A stretch of DNA of 64,000 nt, from assembly GCA_003971905.1 (NCBI GenBank), contig RSEE01000104.1:124001-188000 (forward strand), read 5' to 3'. The DNA comes from Moniliella sp. 'wahieum' (taxonomy: Eukaryota > Basidiomycota > Moniliellomycetes > Moniliellales > Moniliellaceae). How positions within the stretch are numbered: position 1 is the first letter of the stretch; the number at the start of each line of letters is the position of its first letter. The notes beneath the pieces are model-generated. The model saw nothing but the letters and a program-made list of their open reading frames with translations. It was not told the DNA's origin and did no database searches. The position numbers were made by a program, and so were the translations under genes. Shown piece after piece: positions 12,144 through 24,300 of the stretch.

Positions 12144-12450
12144 ACTGGGCACCGCTACCCCGCATTTGGGTGGCCATATCCTATCCAATCGCAGTCAGTA
12201 CCTAGCACGACGGGTTCTTTCTACTCTACTTACTGCGGCGGGGGGATGGGGGCCCTGGTCACTGGGCACATGTCGGACCATGTCAACGTCAACGGAAACA
12301 GAATCGTCCCGCATCATGCATCGCACTGGATATCCTCCAACATGTAATCATGCAGTACCTGAGGCCTGACGCAAACGTGTCAGTTTCTCGACGTAGCACC
12401 TCGTAGGCCCCTGGCGAATCGCCTCTCCACCCCACTGAGTACTGCTGACC

Positions 12451-12492
12451 TTGAAGCTTGAAGCTTGACCGGTCCGGTGACCGGTGACCGGC
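12451..12492 (+). repeat. TTGAAGC array followed by TGA-CCGG heptads
   Basis: TTGAAGCTTGAAGCTTGACC is directly followed by CCGG-spaced TGA units (TGA-CCGG-TGA-CCGG near 12478-12491). The 20 bases at 12451-12470 are identical to 15181-15200, so two distant loci share this junction. Confidence 0.75.
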
Positions 12493-12825
12493 CGTGGCAA
12501 GCCGCGGCTTTGGCGCAGGCACCTCAGACACTGGAGAGTTGGACGTTAGGTGGTTGGGGGCTGGAGGGCGGTGTGGGGTTTAGAAGCGGGCACCAGGGTC
12601 TGTTGGTTCGGGACCTGCATATCGTGTCGAACGTCCACATGCCTCCACAGCGCCCTCCAGCACCTAGCTTGCGTTGCCACCCCCCCACCCGCCACGCGCC
12701 ACCCGCCACTCGCCATTCGTACCGTGTATGGCGAAGGTGATGCCACGGCCACACCAGTAGCTTGCAGTACCTTGTATCGTACCGGGTACCTTTCTCCGTT
12801 TTACTCGCCCCAGGCTGCGCCGGGC

Positions 12826-12882
12826 TGAGCTAGCGCGGAGCTCAGCTCAGGCTGAGCGCTCAGGCTGAGCCCCAGCTGACCC
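12826..12882 (+). repeat. GCTGAGC/GCTCAGC palindromic cluster
   Basis: Overlapping imperfect palindromes built from GCTGAGC and GCTCAGC, with CAGGCTGAGC twice. The same units recur near 11071-11125, 13110-13132, 15724-15765, 17552-17575 and 17660-17805. Strong hairpins are expected in single strands. Confidence 0.65.
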
Positions 12883-13503
12883 GCCCCACCCCACAAGCAC
12901 GTGTTGCGATGGATGGGCAGGCTTGGCCTACGGCTTACGCGTGGAGGAGATGACAGCATGATGACAGCACTGCGTCTGGCGCAACACTTGCGCTGATGGA
13001 AGCTGGGACACCGATGTGCAGCCACGTGTGGCAGCAGCGTCGTAGTGGACCAACCACATCCCCTGCACCCTGGCGCCAGTCTCTGCCAGCCTGAAGCTTC
13101 AAGCTTCAACGATTGAGCGCTCAGACTGAGCACGGCGCACTACACTGGGTCGAGATTGGGATGCAGCTCGAAGTGATGGTGAGATCTGCCATCTGTCCAT
13201 GTCATCTGCCATCTGACGCGCGTATGGCGCGTAAGCGGGACAGCGGGGCGGGGGTTCTGATCGAACTGATCCGAGTAACGCGCAACGCCTGCGAGCATCA
13301 GGCGTTGTTTGGTGCGTGCCATCATGCAACACGTGTCATGCATGTCACGTGTTTCCATGTCATGCATGGCGTCGCATGCTTGATCGATGATCAGCGATCA
13401 TGCATCGTCCTCACACGTCACGCATCACACGTTACAGAACATCTCGATCAGCGATCGATCACTAACACTAAGGTACTAAGTACGAACTGGTTAGGGTTAT
13501 CGA

Positions 13504-13532
13504 TCATCATGCATCATGCATCATGCATCATG
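13504..13532 (+). repeat. TCA-TGCA heptad array
   Basis: At least three consecutive TCATGCA units (TGA-TGCA on the other strand) within a cluster of CATG- and GATC-rich DNA running from about 13320. Confidence 0.75.
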
Positions 13533-15142
13533 TCGGTCTGAATAGGGTTTGCCCTGGTCGGTAACCAGGTAATGTGTAACCTTCTGTAGCCTGTAACATG
13601 CAACTCTGGTTAAGAAAAGAAAGCCACCGACTCAGATGGACCCCGCCGCCCACTGGCTTGCATCTTTTGGCCAAGCCAGGTCCCTGTGAACCACACCAAA
13701 GTCGCGCAACACGCATGACGATCTCCTTCTGCCCCCCATCCATCCTCCCACTCTCCTCACAACTACTGCACCCACTTTCCCCCTGTAATCAATAATTGCT
13801 CAAACAAAATAGTGTTTAGCCGACCCTCTCCGGTCAAAGGGTCAAGCTTCCAACCTCATAGACCAGTGGTAGCCATCAACGGTCAAAACGGTCACCTCTC
13901 TCTATACGCACCAAAAAGTCTGCCCCCAATACCAGATCTCAGTCCCCGATCACCAGTCACCGCGATGGATCGGCCCTGAATGAGCCTCGTTTGACCTTGC
14001 GCCAGCTTGCAGCAACTGAGATCAATGAGATCTGCGATTCTGAGAGCCCTGGAGCCGATGCCTGCCAAAAAAGCTTACCCTAAGAGACGGTGCAATCCAT
14101 CTTCATGATCCGTTCAACGTTGAGTTCAACGTTCATGCCACCTGGTGAAGGTAAGAGGCTGTGTTTAACGTGTAACCACCACACATCAGTACATCAGTCA
14201 AGCCAAAAAAGAACAGAAGAAGCTCAGGCGGAGGCTGCCACCGAACACGCGATGGATCGACACCGGATACGTTTGATGGTGGCACTGAGTACTGAGACTG
14301 AGTACTGATGCTGAGCGCGATGGGACCACTTAATTAGGCACGCTTTTGAGCGACAGGGCGTATGGGTTGAGGTGTCGCCAAGCCAAGCAGGACACAGAAA
14401 ACTATTATACAACCGTGACAAAAGCACTCTGACGCGAGGTGGGATCTGAGATCTGAGAGAGCAGGTGAGTGTGCAGCCCAACCCCCGACTGCTCTGGGGA
14501 TTCTATGGCCTGAGGCCTGAGGCTCAGACCTGAGGGTGAAACACTGCTGCTCCGCGGAGACGATCGTATGATGGGTGCACGGTCCCGCCCGCGTGGTCTG
14601 TGCGTGTCTGTACTCAAAAGTATTGAACCCCCAAAGAGATTCTTGATGAAATCATCTCGAGGACGATGGTCGAGAAAGGCAGAGTGTCTCGTGTTTCGAC
14701 CATCGATCATTTGTGGTATGCATATGATGAGAACCCACGAAACATATGCTCTACGGGACATCCAGCCGAGAGAGGGCTACGAGGCCTCCGGCGATCTGAC
14801 GCGGACGTCGCCTCTGAGATCTGTTGAGATCTGAGGGTCTGAAATCGAGCCGGGGAGAAACTTTTGGAGGATCTCTTACTCGCTCCGATCCTGGGCGCGC
14901 ATCACATGCTCACATGACTTGCACGAGAGTGCTTGCATGAGCATGATTGATGGGCAACGTATGGCGTGGCATACGCATCAACGACGCCACAACCTAATAG
15001 AGGTAAATGGGCTTGTCTTATCTGCCCGCATCATCATCGTCATATCAGGACACCTAAGTTGGTGATCGGCCCGTCCGGTGATCGATCTTCCACGACGGAG
15101 CACCGGGACCCAGCCATGCCTGCCGCGGTTCGATGGCGGTAT

Positions 15143-15200
15143 TGAACTTGAAGCTTAGGTTGAAGCTTGAAGCTTGAAGCTTGAAGCTTGAAGCTTGACC
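15143..15200 (+). repeat. TTGAAGC (TGA-AGCT) heptad array
   Basis: About five perfect seven-base units (TGA-AGCT) from 15160, preceded by diverged copies. Further copies lie at 12451, 16001 and, as TCA-AGCT, near 13095 and 39265. Confidence 0.85.
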
Positions 15201-16536
15201 GGCTGGGAGCACAGAGGTATTAACTGAGGCCCGAGGTCAGCCAGGTCGTCTCAGTACCCGACCGTAGTAGTGGTAGGCGGAGCATCGACCTGGCACATGT
15301 CACGTACATCCACATGCGACAGTACAGTTTGTGCATTGCGGCCGATGATGGTTCGGGGAGAGCAAAGGTTACCGATTTTGATTATCGCGTTACGTGTTAC
15401 ATGTTACGATTGAATTATTGCATGGCGAACGAACGGAAAGCTTAAAAGAGATCGTTGTCATTTAATCCACCAGGCGTTTGCGATCGAGGTCCGAGAGCCC
15501 GACGCCCTGCCGTCAAGCTATGCTCTCTACGAAGAACCAACACGCTGGAGTGCTTGGTGCTTGACAAGAGGCTTGACACACTTGACAGTTGCGAGGCAGC
15601 TGAAAGCAAACCCACAACGCGTAACGCTAGCAACATATACGCTCAGCGCTCAACGTCTTTTAACGTAACGATAGAAAGAGAGGCTATACCGCTAAAAGGT
15701 ATCTAAGACGAGGCTATTCTCAACGCTCAGCTCAGCGCGCTCCGCTCAGCCTGAGCGCTCATCGACAGGACCACACTTGAGTCGGTGTTGCATATGTTGC
15801 CCATCGAGAGTAGAAGCAGAGGTAACCTTGGACCAAAATAGTCAGGCCGACCTTCATTCCGAGAGCCTCTTAAGTCTCGATCACGCCAGCAATGACAGCC
15901 ACGCGCCACGAGCGCGTCAGCACGATCGGAACCTTGGGATGCCTATATCTGCATCCCGGCCACATTAGGCCGTAAGGATGACTCCGACGACTCGGCCGGA
16001 TTGAAGCTTGAAGAGATGGTGAGAGGGTATCATTCACAACTCAGACTGAGTTCAGTATACTGAGTCGGAAGGCCTAAGGAACAATGGCGCTTATGCGCTT
16101 ATGCGCTTACACCCGGTCACATGCTCCAAGCGACGCAGGTGGCAGCACGGCGCCCTCGGGCCCAGTTGGTTCGTCCCAACGTGCTTGGCGCGTAGCGTGT
16201 GCCAGCCGATCGCCACGCCGCTCGAGTCGGCCAAGTTGATGCCTGGGATGCCTGAGGCTCAGGGGCCAAACGTCTGATGTCTGACTGGTCAACGGGGCCA
16301 GCGTGGGGGCCCAATCATTCATCACGCGGGCGTCGGCGCGCCACCATGCACCATGCCACCCCTATGGGCGCAAGACGGGGCTGCTGCGCTGGCGACGGTC
16401 GAGGTTCGACAGTGGTGCGTCACGTGTCACGCATCGCACGCCACTATAGCCACTACCTAGTCACCAGTCACGCGCCCCTCGGCCGCGTTTGACGTTTTGG
16501 GGCGGTCGAGGGTGCCAGAGCAGGAGGAACGGGGGG

Positions 16537-16564
16537 TGATCGATGATCGATGATCGATGATCGA
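16537..16564 (+). repeat. TGA-TCGA heptad array
   Basis: Four perfect seven-base units of TGATCGA. A shorter copy is at 13381-13391. Confidence 0.85.
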
Positions 16565-17659
16565 GGGTAGCATAGCACCAGTAGGATGCGAGGGGGCGGG
16601 GGGCACAGGACCAGTGGTCTGGTCAGGTCATGCATCAGTGCTCAGTCATCGATGGTTGGGCCCCGGTGCTCGATCGCCGGGCCATCGGATGGGATGCGCC
16701 CAGTCGCACGCGGCAGGGTGTGGGGATGTGCCTGCCAGGACCTGTGCGGCGCAATGCGGCCCCCACGACTCACCCACTGCGACCTGCACCATGCGTCATG
16801 CATCGTCACGCGCCCCGCCCGTCTTACCCGTGTCACCCTACGCCACTCACTCGTGATTTAGATGGTCGATGGGCTGTAGCAGGGCAAGCCACTGGCCCCC
16901 GCCCTGGTTGGGCCGAGGGCAGCCCACCTCCGCACCCGCCTCGATCTGGAGCTTGCTTCTTGCCGCTGGATCTGTTCATTGCGTCCATGCCCCATCCTCG
17001 CCTTCCATCCACACGACATTGATGGGGTGTTCTGCGCCGCCCCAGGCAAGTATCGTGCAAGCAGTGCATGCATGTGGGGGAGGGGCGGGGAGGCGGGGGC
17101 CATACTGACTCATGCTTCCAAGCTGCAACCAGCACGAGGCATGTCATACGTCATGCCTCATGTTGGCCGAGTGCCTACTGCGCAAAGCGTTCCGTTGAAC
17201 TTCAAACGTCGAACGGCGCAGGTTCAACGTGTTCATCGTTCAGTATTCCTGCGTAGGGTGGGTCCAGGAGGTTCAGTACGATCCGCACTACGGTCCGTGT
17301 TCGTTCAGTCCAAGGCGACCCTTGGGCCGGGTGGAGAGGCGCTATAGCCGGGTTGCTGGGGCAGAGTGGCCACCCGGCCGGCTGGGCTTATAGAGCGCTT
17401 ATAGGCGTAGTGTGCGTCCTATGGCCGAAGGCCTAATACCGCTCTCGTTGGCAAGTATCGTTTAGACCCGGGGAGCTGGCCTACTGACCAAGTTTGCTCG
17501 GTAGATGCCTCAGGGCCTCAGGTGCAGCACCCAAAGTACGCAGCGGCATCCAGCGCGCTCAGGCTGAGCTCAGCGGACGCCGGCTGAACTTTATCACGAT
17601 CAGACGTTCGGATCCAGACAGGGCACCACTATCGCATCGTGATGAGCACACTGCGGACT

Positions 17660-17805
17660 GCGCCTGAGGCGTGAGCGGAGTGCTGAGGCGCTGAGGTATT
17701 AGGCTGAGGCGCTGAGCGCTAGGCTAAGACAGACTGACGCTGCTGAGGCGCTGAGGCAGTTGAACGTTGACGCCTCGGCTGCTCAGGCTGAGCGCTGAGC
17801 GCTGA
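17660..17805 (+). repeat. CTGAGGCG/TGAGCGC repeat cluster
   Basis: Repeated GCTGAGGC and GCTGAGCG units, then the GTTGAACGTTGA motif (17759-17770) and TGA-GCGC-TGA-GCGC-TGA (17789-17805). A TGA-GTAC-TGA unit follows near 17817. Confidence 0.75.
17759..17771 (+). repeat. Dispersed GTTGAACGTTGA motif, copy 2
   Basis: Exact GTTGAACGTTGAC inside the TGAGCGC repeat cluster. Confidence 0.85.
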
Positions 17806-18069
17806 TGCCCTGGTGGTACTGAGTACTGATGGCTGGTGGGAGGCGGTGCGCGCCATGCCTGATGGGGCAATGTGCCGACCTGGTCAGATGGGGATCGAGG
17901 ATCGATGAGCGCACGCGGTGGTAGTGAGCAACTACCGTGTGTTGGTGGGGGCTCGATGGCCGATGGCGCTGGGATGTCACACATGGGCCATCAGCATCCG
18001 CATCACCCACTGCGGCCATCGCCGCGAATCCTTCAGCGCATCACCAAACACGGGTCACGAATGATTTCA

Positions 18070-18128
18070 TCACCAATCGTTAATCACCAATCACCAATCA
18101 CCAATCACCAATCCTGAATCACCAATCG
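18070..18128 (+). repeat. TCACCAA heptad array
   Basis: Eight seven-base units in register: mostly TCACCAA, with variant units TCGTTAA and TCCTGAA inside. On the other strand it reads TGA-TTGG. Confidence 0.85.
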
Positions 18129-18348
18129 AGCCGGTTGGGCTGGTTGGGCCCCCACGGGCGGGCTGCTGCCTGCCCCCCAGGCGCTCAGCACCAGAGCTGT
18201 GCTGGGCCAGGCTGCCTATGGCCGTCGCTCGCCTCCTATATCTAACCCCCGCCGATCCCCGCCCCCCCGGCCGCTGCGATCAGACGATCCGCTCCTGCCT
18301 TCGTCCCTCCACCGTCGATGGCCCGCTGAGCGCTGCGTCTGCCCTCCT

Positions 18349-18382
18349 CTCCGCTCCTCTCCGCTCCTCTCCGCTCCTCTCC
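18349..18382 (+). repeat. CCGCTCCTCT tandem repeat
   Basis: About three copies of a ten-base pyrimidine-rich unit upstream of the kinase gene, part of a longer C/T-rich region. Confidence 0.7.
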
Positions 18383-18529
18383 TTTCGGCCGCATCCGTCT
18401 GCTCCGTCGTCTTCTGTCGGCCGCATCCGTCTGCTCTCCGCCGCCTCCCGCCCTCTCTCTCCCCCGCTCGGCCAGCATCGTCATCACGTCTCCAGCCCAC
18501 CCACCATCCGTGCCGTGCGCTCCCACCCT

Positions 18530-18535
18530 TATAAA
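18530..18535 (+). promoter_or_regulatory. TATA box of the Ran1-like kinase gene
   Basis: TATAAA followed by about 450 bases of almost pure C/T-rich leader before the start codon at 18992. A TTTGCAG acceptor-like sequence just before the ATG suggests an intron in the 5' leader. Confidence 0.5.
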
Positions 18536-18991
18536 CACCCCTCGCCATCCCCATCCCTTCCATCCCAGACGCTGCCCCTCTTCCTCAGCCGCTCTGGATC
18601 TGCCCCTGCCCCCGACCTGCTGCTTGCCTGCCTTCCTTCAGCTGTGCTCGCCCATCGCCCTCCTGCCAGCAATAGCCACCCCCACCGCCATCAGAGCTGC
18701 GTGCCCACCACCCTCACCACCGTCGGCACCATTTCTCCTGCTCTGCCCCCCCCCCCCCCCACCGTCCTCAGCGCCCCACTGCTCCCTCCCTTGGTCTAGG
18801 CGCTTACACTCGACCGCCCTCCTTGCCCCACCCAATCCCACCCACTTCTACTCCTTCTCTCCCCGCCCCTATCTGTACGTCCGTCGCCCCATCCTCCATC
18901 GCGCACCACCCCCCACCTGTCTCCTCCAGGCTCCTCCTCTCCTCTTCCCCCGCCGCACAACTAACTCACCCCCCTTGATTTGCAGGCTACC

Positions 18992-21388
18992 ATGGGCGGC
19001 AAGACACAACTTCACAACGACCTTATCGGTAAGCGCATTGCCGGTGGCCGACTCGAGTTGGTCTCCATCCTGGGCCTTGGCGCCTACGGCGTGGTCTACC
19101 TTGCGCGGGACCTGCACCACCCGCTCCACTCGTCCCAGCAGCCGTGGGAAAGTACGAGCAGCGGCCAAGGCCGTGGACCGAATGGCGACGCCAGTGTCAC
19201 GGGTCTGTATGCTGTCAAGTGCCTTCACCGTGCGGGGCTCGATGCGCGGCAACAGTTGTTCCAAGAACGCGAGATTGCCCTGCACAGCATGGCTAGTGCC
19301 CACCCGGGCGTCGTGACTCTCTACCAAGTCCTGCAGGACTCGACTTGCATTTACGTTGTCCTGGACTATGTCCGGACGGGGACCTGTTTGCGATGATCAC
19401 CGAGGCCCAGCGCTACGCCGTGCCAAGTCGTCTGGACCCGTCGGCCGACGCGAACCATATCATGTCGCGTTACGTGGTGGAGGACGAAGAGCACTGGTGT
19501 GCGCGTGCAGCGATGGACCGGACCATCAAAGATGTCTTTCTTCAAATTGTCGATGCCGTGCACTGCTGCCATCAACTGGGCATTTACCACCGCGACCTCA
19601 AGCCCGAGAACATTCTCTGCTTGGACGAAGGGGCCCGCGTGGTGCTGTCCGACTTTGGCCTGGCCACGCCCGACACGGAAAGTGGTGACTTCGGTTGCGG
19701 ATCCACCTTCTACATGGGCCCGAGTGCCAAGGCGGCATCATGTCCCGTCCGCTCACGTACAACACGGCAGCGAACGATGTGTGGAGCCTAGGTGTGATTC
19801 TGGTCAACTTGGTCTGTGGTCGTAACCCGTGGAAACAAGCATCGGCCAGCGACGAGACGTTCCGCGAGTACCTGCGCAACCCCAACTTTCTAGCTGACAT
19901 TCTGCCCATCTCGGACGAGCTCAACTCGATTCTCAAGCGCATCTTTTCTCCCTTTCCTGAAAAGCGCTGTCACCTGGCCGACTTGGCCAGCATGATCAGC
20001 GAGTGCGACCAGTTGACCGCCACCAATGCCGATCTGCGGCGGAGACAGGAGGCTGTGCTGTGTCGCATGCCCAAGCGCAAGCTGCTGCCGCAGCACGAGC
20101 GGCGCGCGATGCGGCCGCCGCATCGGCCGTGCCGCGCGGGATGCAGCAGCAGCCGTCGAAGCTAACAAGAGTTTGCTCTTGCCCCCTACGGACGTGTCTA
20201 CGTTACGTCCGCTCCAACAACCCTTCACGTCTCGTGCGCCACGGACTGTTGGCTACGCCACGGACGCTGTGTCTTTAAATACGCCTCTCCGTCTGCGTCT
20301 CCTTCTGCCTCTCGGTCTCTTCTCCCTCTACCTCTTACTCGGCCCCGCGTCGACCCAGCATCAAACACTACAAGGCGCGCTCGCTCGGCCACGCGTCCAA
20401 GCCCGACGGACTGCATCGGCTGTTTGCTGCACAACAGCCATTGCCGCCTTTGGTGCCTGGGCACAAGAGCCATGCACGCCACTCTTCTCTCTCCACGCCG
20501 GCAGGAACGTTACGTGGCCCCCCGCGGAGCTGGGAATGCCCTTCTGCCTTTCGCCCATCGACACGGACACGTACCGTTCCTCCCCTCGCTCGGCCCCAAC
20601 TAGCTTGCCCAGTTGTCCATTGCAAGGAGGAAGTGGGCAAAGTACCGTCCGTGGCTACTGTCACTCCGACCTCGCCCACCCCCACCCCCCCGTACGCCCA
20701 TCAGCTACCGCCCACGCCCAGCGCAAACCAGCCGACCCACCGGACCCAACTCCCTGTCCACCACCAGGCACCGGCGTGTCCACCAGCTCATCCTCCGTCT
20801 CGTCCGCACTTGCCCACCTACCCCGCGCGCACCCGGAACGGGCCCCAGCACCGGGTTCGTCCCCCCGGCGCATGCGTTTCGGGCACATCGGGGTCGGTCG
20901 CGGTGGTGCCTGGGCCTCCGGCCAGACGAGCGTCCGGCATGGCGGCTCTAACGCGCATGGTGCAACAAGGTAAAAATGCCGTGCCGTCGCTCCTTGCACT
21001 CAACCCGTTCCCGCAACGTGCGCGTGCCTCACTGCGTACCGGCATGCGGGACGTGTCTGCCGCAACTGCAACCGCAGCTCCTGCTTCTGCTACAGCTGTG
21101 TGCGTGGTGGCCCATGCCAATGTCCATGCCGATGCCAATGCCAATGCGAATGGACATACGCTTTGTGGTTCGGACGGACCGGGGGAGCAGGACGAGATAC
21201 TGGTGCCACCTAGGTTAGCTGGATCGTACGCGGCCAGTTCAGCGTCGGAGATTAGCACGGACGAAGAAGACTGTTGGTCGCCACGGCTGCTATCGCCGAC
21301 GTATGCCACTCCGCCTGTGCCTACCGAGGGGATCGGGGTGCTGAGCGGATCGAGGACGGCGAGGGCGAGGCCGAGGGAATGGGCCTAG
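18992..21388 (+). CDS. Ser/Thr protein kinase, Ran1/VHS1/SKS1-like
   Basis: A protein kinase that transfers phosphate from ATP to Ser/Thr of proteins; relatives (Ran1/Pat1, VHS1, SKS1) control meiosis entry, cell cycle and nutrient responses. The domain fills roughly residues 10-340: glycine loop in [11 protein letters not shown], lysine in LYAVKCL, an E-rich C helix, catalytic loop [15 protein letters not shown] in LSDFGLAT, and a P+1 segment like FYMGPECQGG. A long insert (19410-19510) follows the hinge DYVPDGDLF. The C-terminal 400 or so residues are Pro/Ala/Ser-rich and disordered, with an ANANANA-type stretch near 21130. Single missing bases at about 19372 (hinge) and 19720 (before the Glu of GPEC) split the domain over three frames. 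The tail's exact path between 20030 and 20440 is unclear. The start ATG begins [16 protein letters not shown] and opens the domain directly. Confidence 0.85.
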
Positions 21389-24300
21389 GTTTGGGCTTGG
21401 GTCTGGGTTTGGGAAAGCACCATCCGTTCCCTCGATCGCCGTACATCACGACTACCCCTCGGCGTTTGAGCGCTACGCCGCGGACGTGGTGCTCGATCCT
21501 GAACGCGCGTTTAGGTTTAGTCCGTCCGCGTGGCGTCTGCGTACGACAGGATTGGATTGCACTGCACTGCGCTGCGCTGCGTCGGCCACGCTTTGCCACG
21601 CTTGCCATGCTTGCCACGCTTTGCTGGGGTGGGTGGTAGTGATGATGGCCACTTTGCCTGCCCAGCTACAATCAGTAGCTGGGGCACCATGCACCATGCA
21701 TCATCATATGCACGTGATGCGTTTTGTTTTATTCGCCGTTGATTGTTTTACGACCACTGCATGAACTAAGGATGACATGCCCCCCCCTCTCTTCTGCTTC
21801 TGCCTCTGCTTCGGCTGTGCTTCTGCTTCTTTCTCTCTCTCTCCTTTTGTTCGAATTCCCGCCGGGGCGCTGCTCGCCCCCCGCCTTCTTTGTCAATAGT
21901 CCCTTGCCCGCGTTTCTCCGTTCTTACGGCGTAGGAAAACGGAGAGTGAGGAGTGGGGGTGGTGGCTTGCCCCGGCGGCCTCTGTGTACATTACCCCCTT
22001 GGCTCCACTCAGTTGCGCTACTGCCAGGTGAAACTGGAGTGTCCGTGCTGTGTCCTGTGTCTGTTGTTGATGTTTAGGCCTTAGGCTTGGTACTTATCCT
22101 TATCAATGGCTGTACAAATCCCACCTCTCGTACCGTACGTTTGTCCGCAGTACTAAGGTTTAGCTGAACGCTGGAAGCTGGAACCTTGATCGATCATCTT
22201 CCTTCGAGTTGTTGGCCTGCCTCGCAGCGCGCTTACTAAATAGTCGTGGGAGTGTCTTCGTAGTCTTCGTACAACTACTAGTCAACACGTAGACGAGTGC
22301 TGGAGTTGAGTACGAGACGTATATGTGGTGAGAGGGAGGGGGTACTCCGTCTCCTCACGCGTCTCTTCACGGTTCTACTCACAATAAGGCACCAAGCTAA
22401 TCCATGCCGTGCCGTGCATGCCATACCACTCGGCGCCGCCTTGGACTGGTAGCTGGACGCTTGATCAACTTGATCCTGGATCTGTAGAATATCAGTCGCT
22501 ACCGAGCCAACTAATAACCCTTCGTCTCTCCTCCGCCGCCAGCCACCCTGCTTACCGTGACTAGCTGGTCGGATGCATCTGATGTTGGTGGGCGTGTACG
22601 TGTACGTGCTTTGCTTGGGGGGGAGCCTCACCGCGCTCACCAGCACCGGCACCGGCACCAGCACCAGGCTCAGGCCTTAGGCTCGTCAACAAAAGGGTAC
22701 ATAGGTTTCGCCATGCTACTACCGAGCACCTCAGACCTTAGTCGGATCTCAGACCTCATCTGCGCCTAGTACTATACCTGTGCCTTCCCCACTGGGTACT
22801 GGCATGCGACATGAGCATGGGCATGAGTGGCATGGGCCGCCAGAGGACGCTCGTCTACCTCCTGCCTGGTCCTGCCTGCGTCTACTACGGCCACGTGGGC
22901 GCGCGCAAACAGGTCGCTGTATACTTCTTCAGCGCGTTGCCTCGTCCATCAGGGCTCGTTGACTCGATCTTCATTCATCTTTTATCGTTGGGCCCGCCAC
23001 GCGGGGGTCTTGTTGCTTTTGCTGTGGCACTATAGCAAGTACGACCTTAGGCTTGATGGCCTGTGTTCCATATGATGGTACTTGGTACAGGGCGTCGTGC
23101 CGCGCCGCGCCGGGGGGCAGCCGGGGCAGCCGGGGGGCAGCCAGCCGAGCGGCCCAATCAGCACCCGATCGGGAATGGGGTCTGGCAGGATTATATACGT
23201 GGGGGGATCTTCGATCTGGCAGAAAGTGCGAGGCTGTGGGAGGACGTGGGAGGATCTTGATTTGCATGCCAGCAGGTTGGCAACGTCCACCCCCCCCCCC
23301 CCCCCCATCACGTTTTTGCTCTCTCCCTCGGCCCCACCGCCGCCCCACCACAACTAACTCCCAAGCCCTGCAACGTGCGCTGTCAGCTTCAAGATTCACA
23401 TCGACCGAAATCCGATTCCATGGGACCGTTTCAAGTGTAACAACAACACTACTATTACTACTAGAGTAGTACTATTAGTGCCTTCGCATGTTCTACGGTG
23501 TGTACCTACGGGGCGCCTCTCTCCCGCATCGACATCGACCCACCTCATATGTATACTTGCCCCCTGCCCGAGCATCGGTCGATCCCAGATCTGCATCCGC
23601 TTGCAGGCACCCTAGCGCACCCCTCCAATAGTGCCAGCTGTGCCCACACTATTTCTAGTACCACTGCGTACTGTCTGGACGATGGGACCCGGGGTGGGGT
23701 TACCGGTTACCGGTTACTACTAAGTAGTAGTTGCTAGTTACTAGGGTACCAGCTCTCTCCCTGTCCAGGGCGCTATCGCCCTACGACAGTAGCTCATCCT
23801 TCGATTCCATCCACAAACTGAGGAGGGAGCACTGAGCACTGAGGCCGGGGGTACCTGGCAACCCAATGCAACAGCCTACTAAGGCTTGTTGGCTCGTGCC
23901 GGTTCGGTCCAGATGCACTGCACGCGTCCGTGCGCTTATCTCTTCCCTCTCCTGCTCTTCCCTTTCCCCCGACGGGGCGCCGAGGCGGGCACGTTGGGCA
24001 CCTGTTTCCCAGCTTGCTCGATCGGGAAGTGCGCGCGCGGGAGACGGGGGGAGATGGGAGGCAGGGATGTGCCCCAGCCCCGGCCTGACCAGCGGGAGAA
24101 AGAAAGAGACCAAATGGAGTGGGAGGTGTAAGATCAAAGTGGCGTCCTGTCTATCGACAGATCTCAAGCCTGATCTCAGGCTCAGCCTGCCTCAGCTCGC
24201 GCCGATGTGCGAAGCTACGACAGTTGCCCTACGTCTTGACATGTTGTCCTGGTTCCTGGCTTTTTCTTTGGGTGTTGGGAATGATTGACTTGGGGTGAGG

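Larger units (their letters stand above)
9822..18991. other. 9-kb gene-poor tract rich in short palindromic heptad repeats
   Basis: I find no convincing protein or RNA gene. The tract is a patchwork of short repeats: TTGAAGC arrays, TGATCGA arrays, ATCATGC arrays, CACCAAT arrays, GCTGAGC/GCTCAGC palindromes, GTTGAACGTT and GTTTAACGTT motifs. Individual arrays are listed separately. The last 460 bases (18530-18991) are a TATA box and a pyrimidine-rich leader of the kinase gene at 18992. The tract could be accessory, mating-locus-linked or pericentromeric DNA; the sequence does not decide. Confidence 0.5.

Noticed and set aside
12289-12531. 80-codon minus-strand open frame
   Set aside because: It starts with GTG and is composed largely of the AAGCTT and CCGG repeats; likely chance.
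15143-18128. Short regular repeats as a CRISPR array
   Set aside because: Units are seven bases without unique spacers, and the genes show this is a eukaryotic nuclear genome.
21115-21160. ATGCCAATG-type repeat
   Set aside because: It lies in the kinase tail and encodes an Ala/Asn/His stretch; ordinary low-complexity coding sequence.
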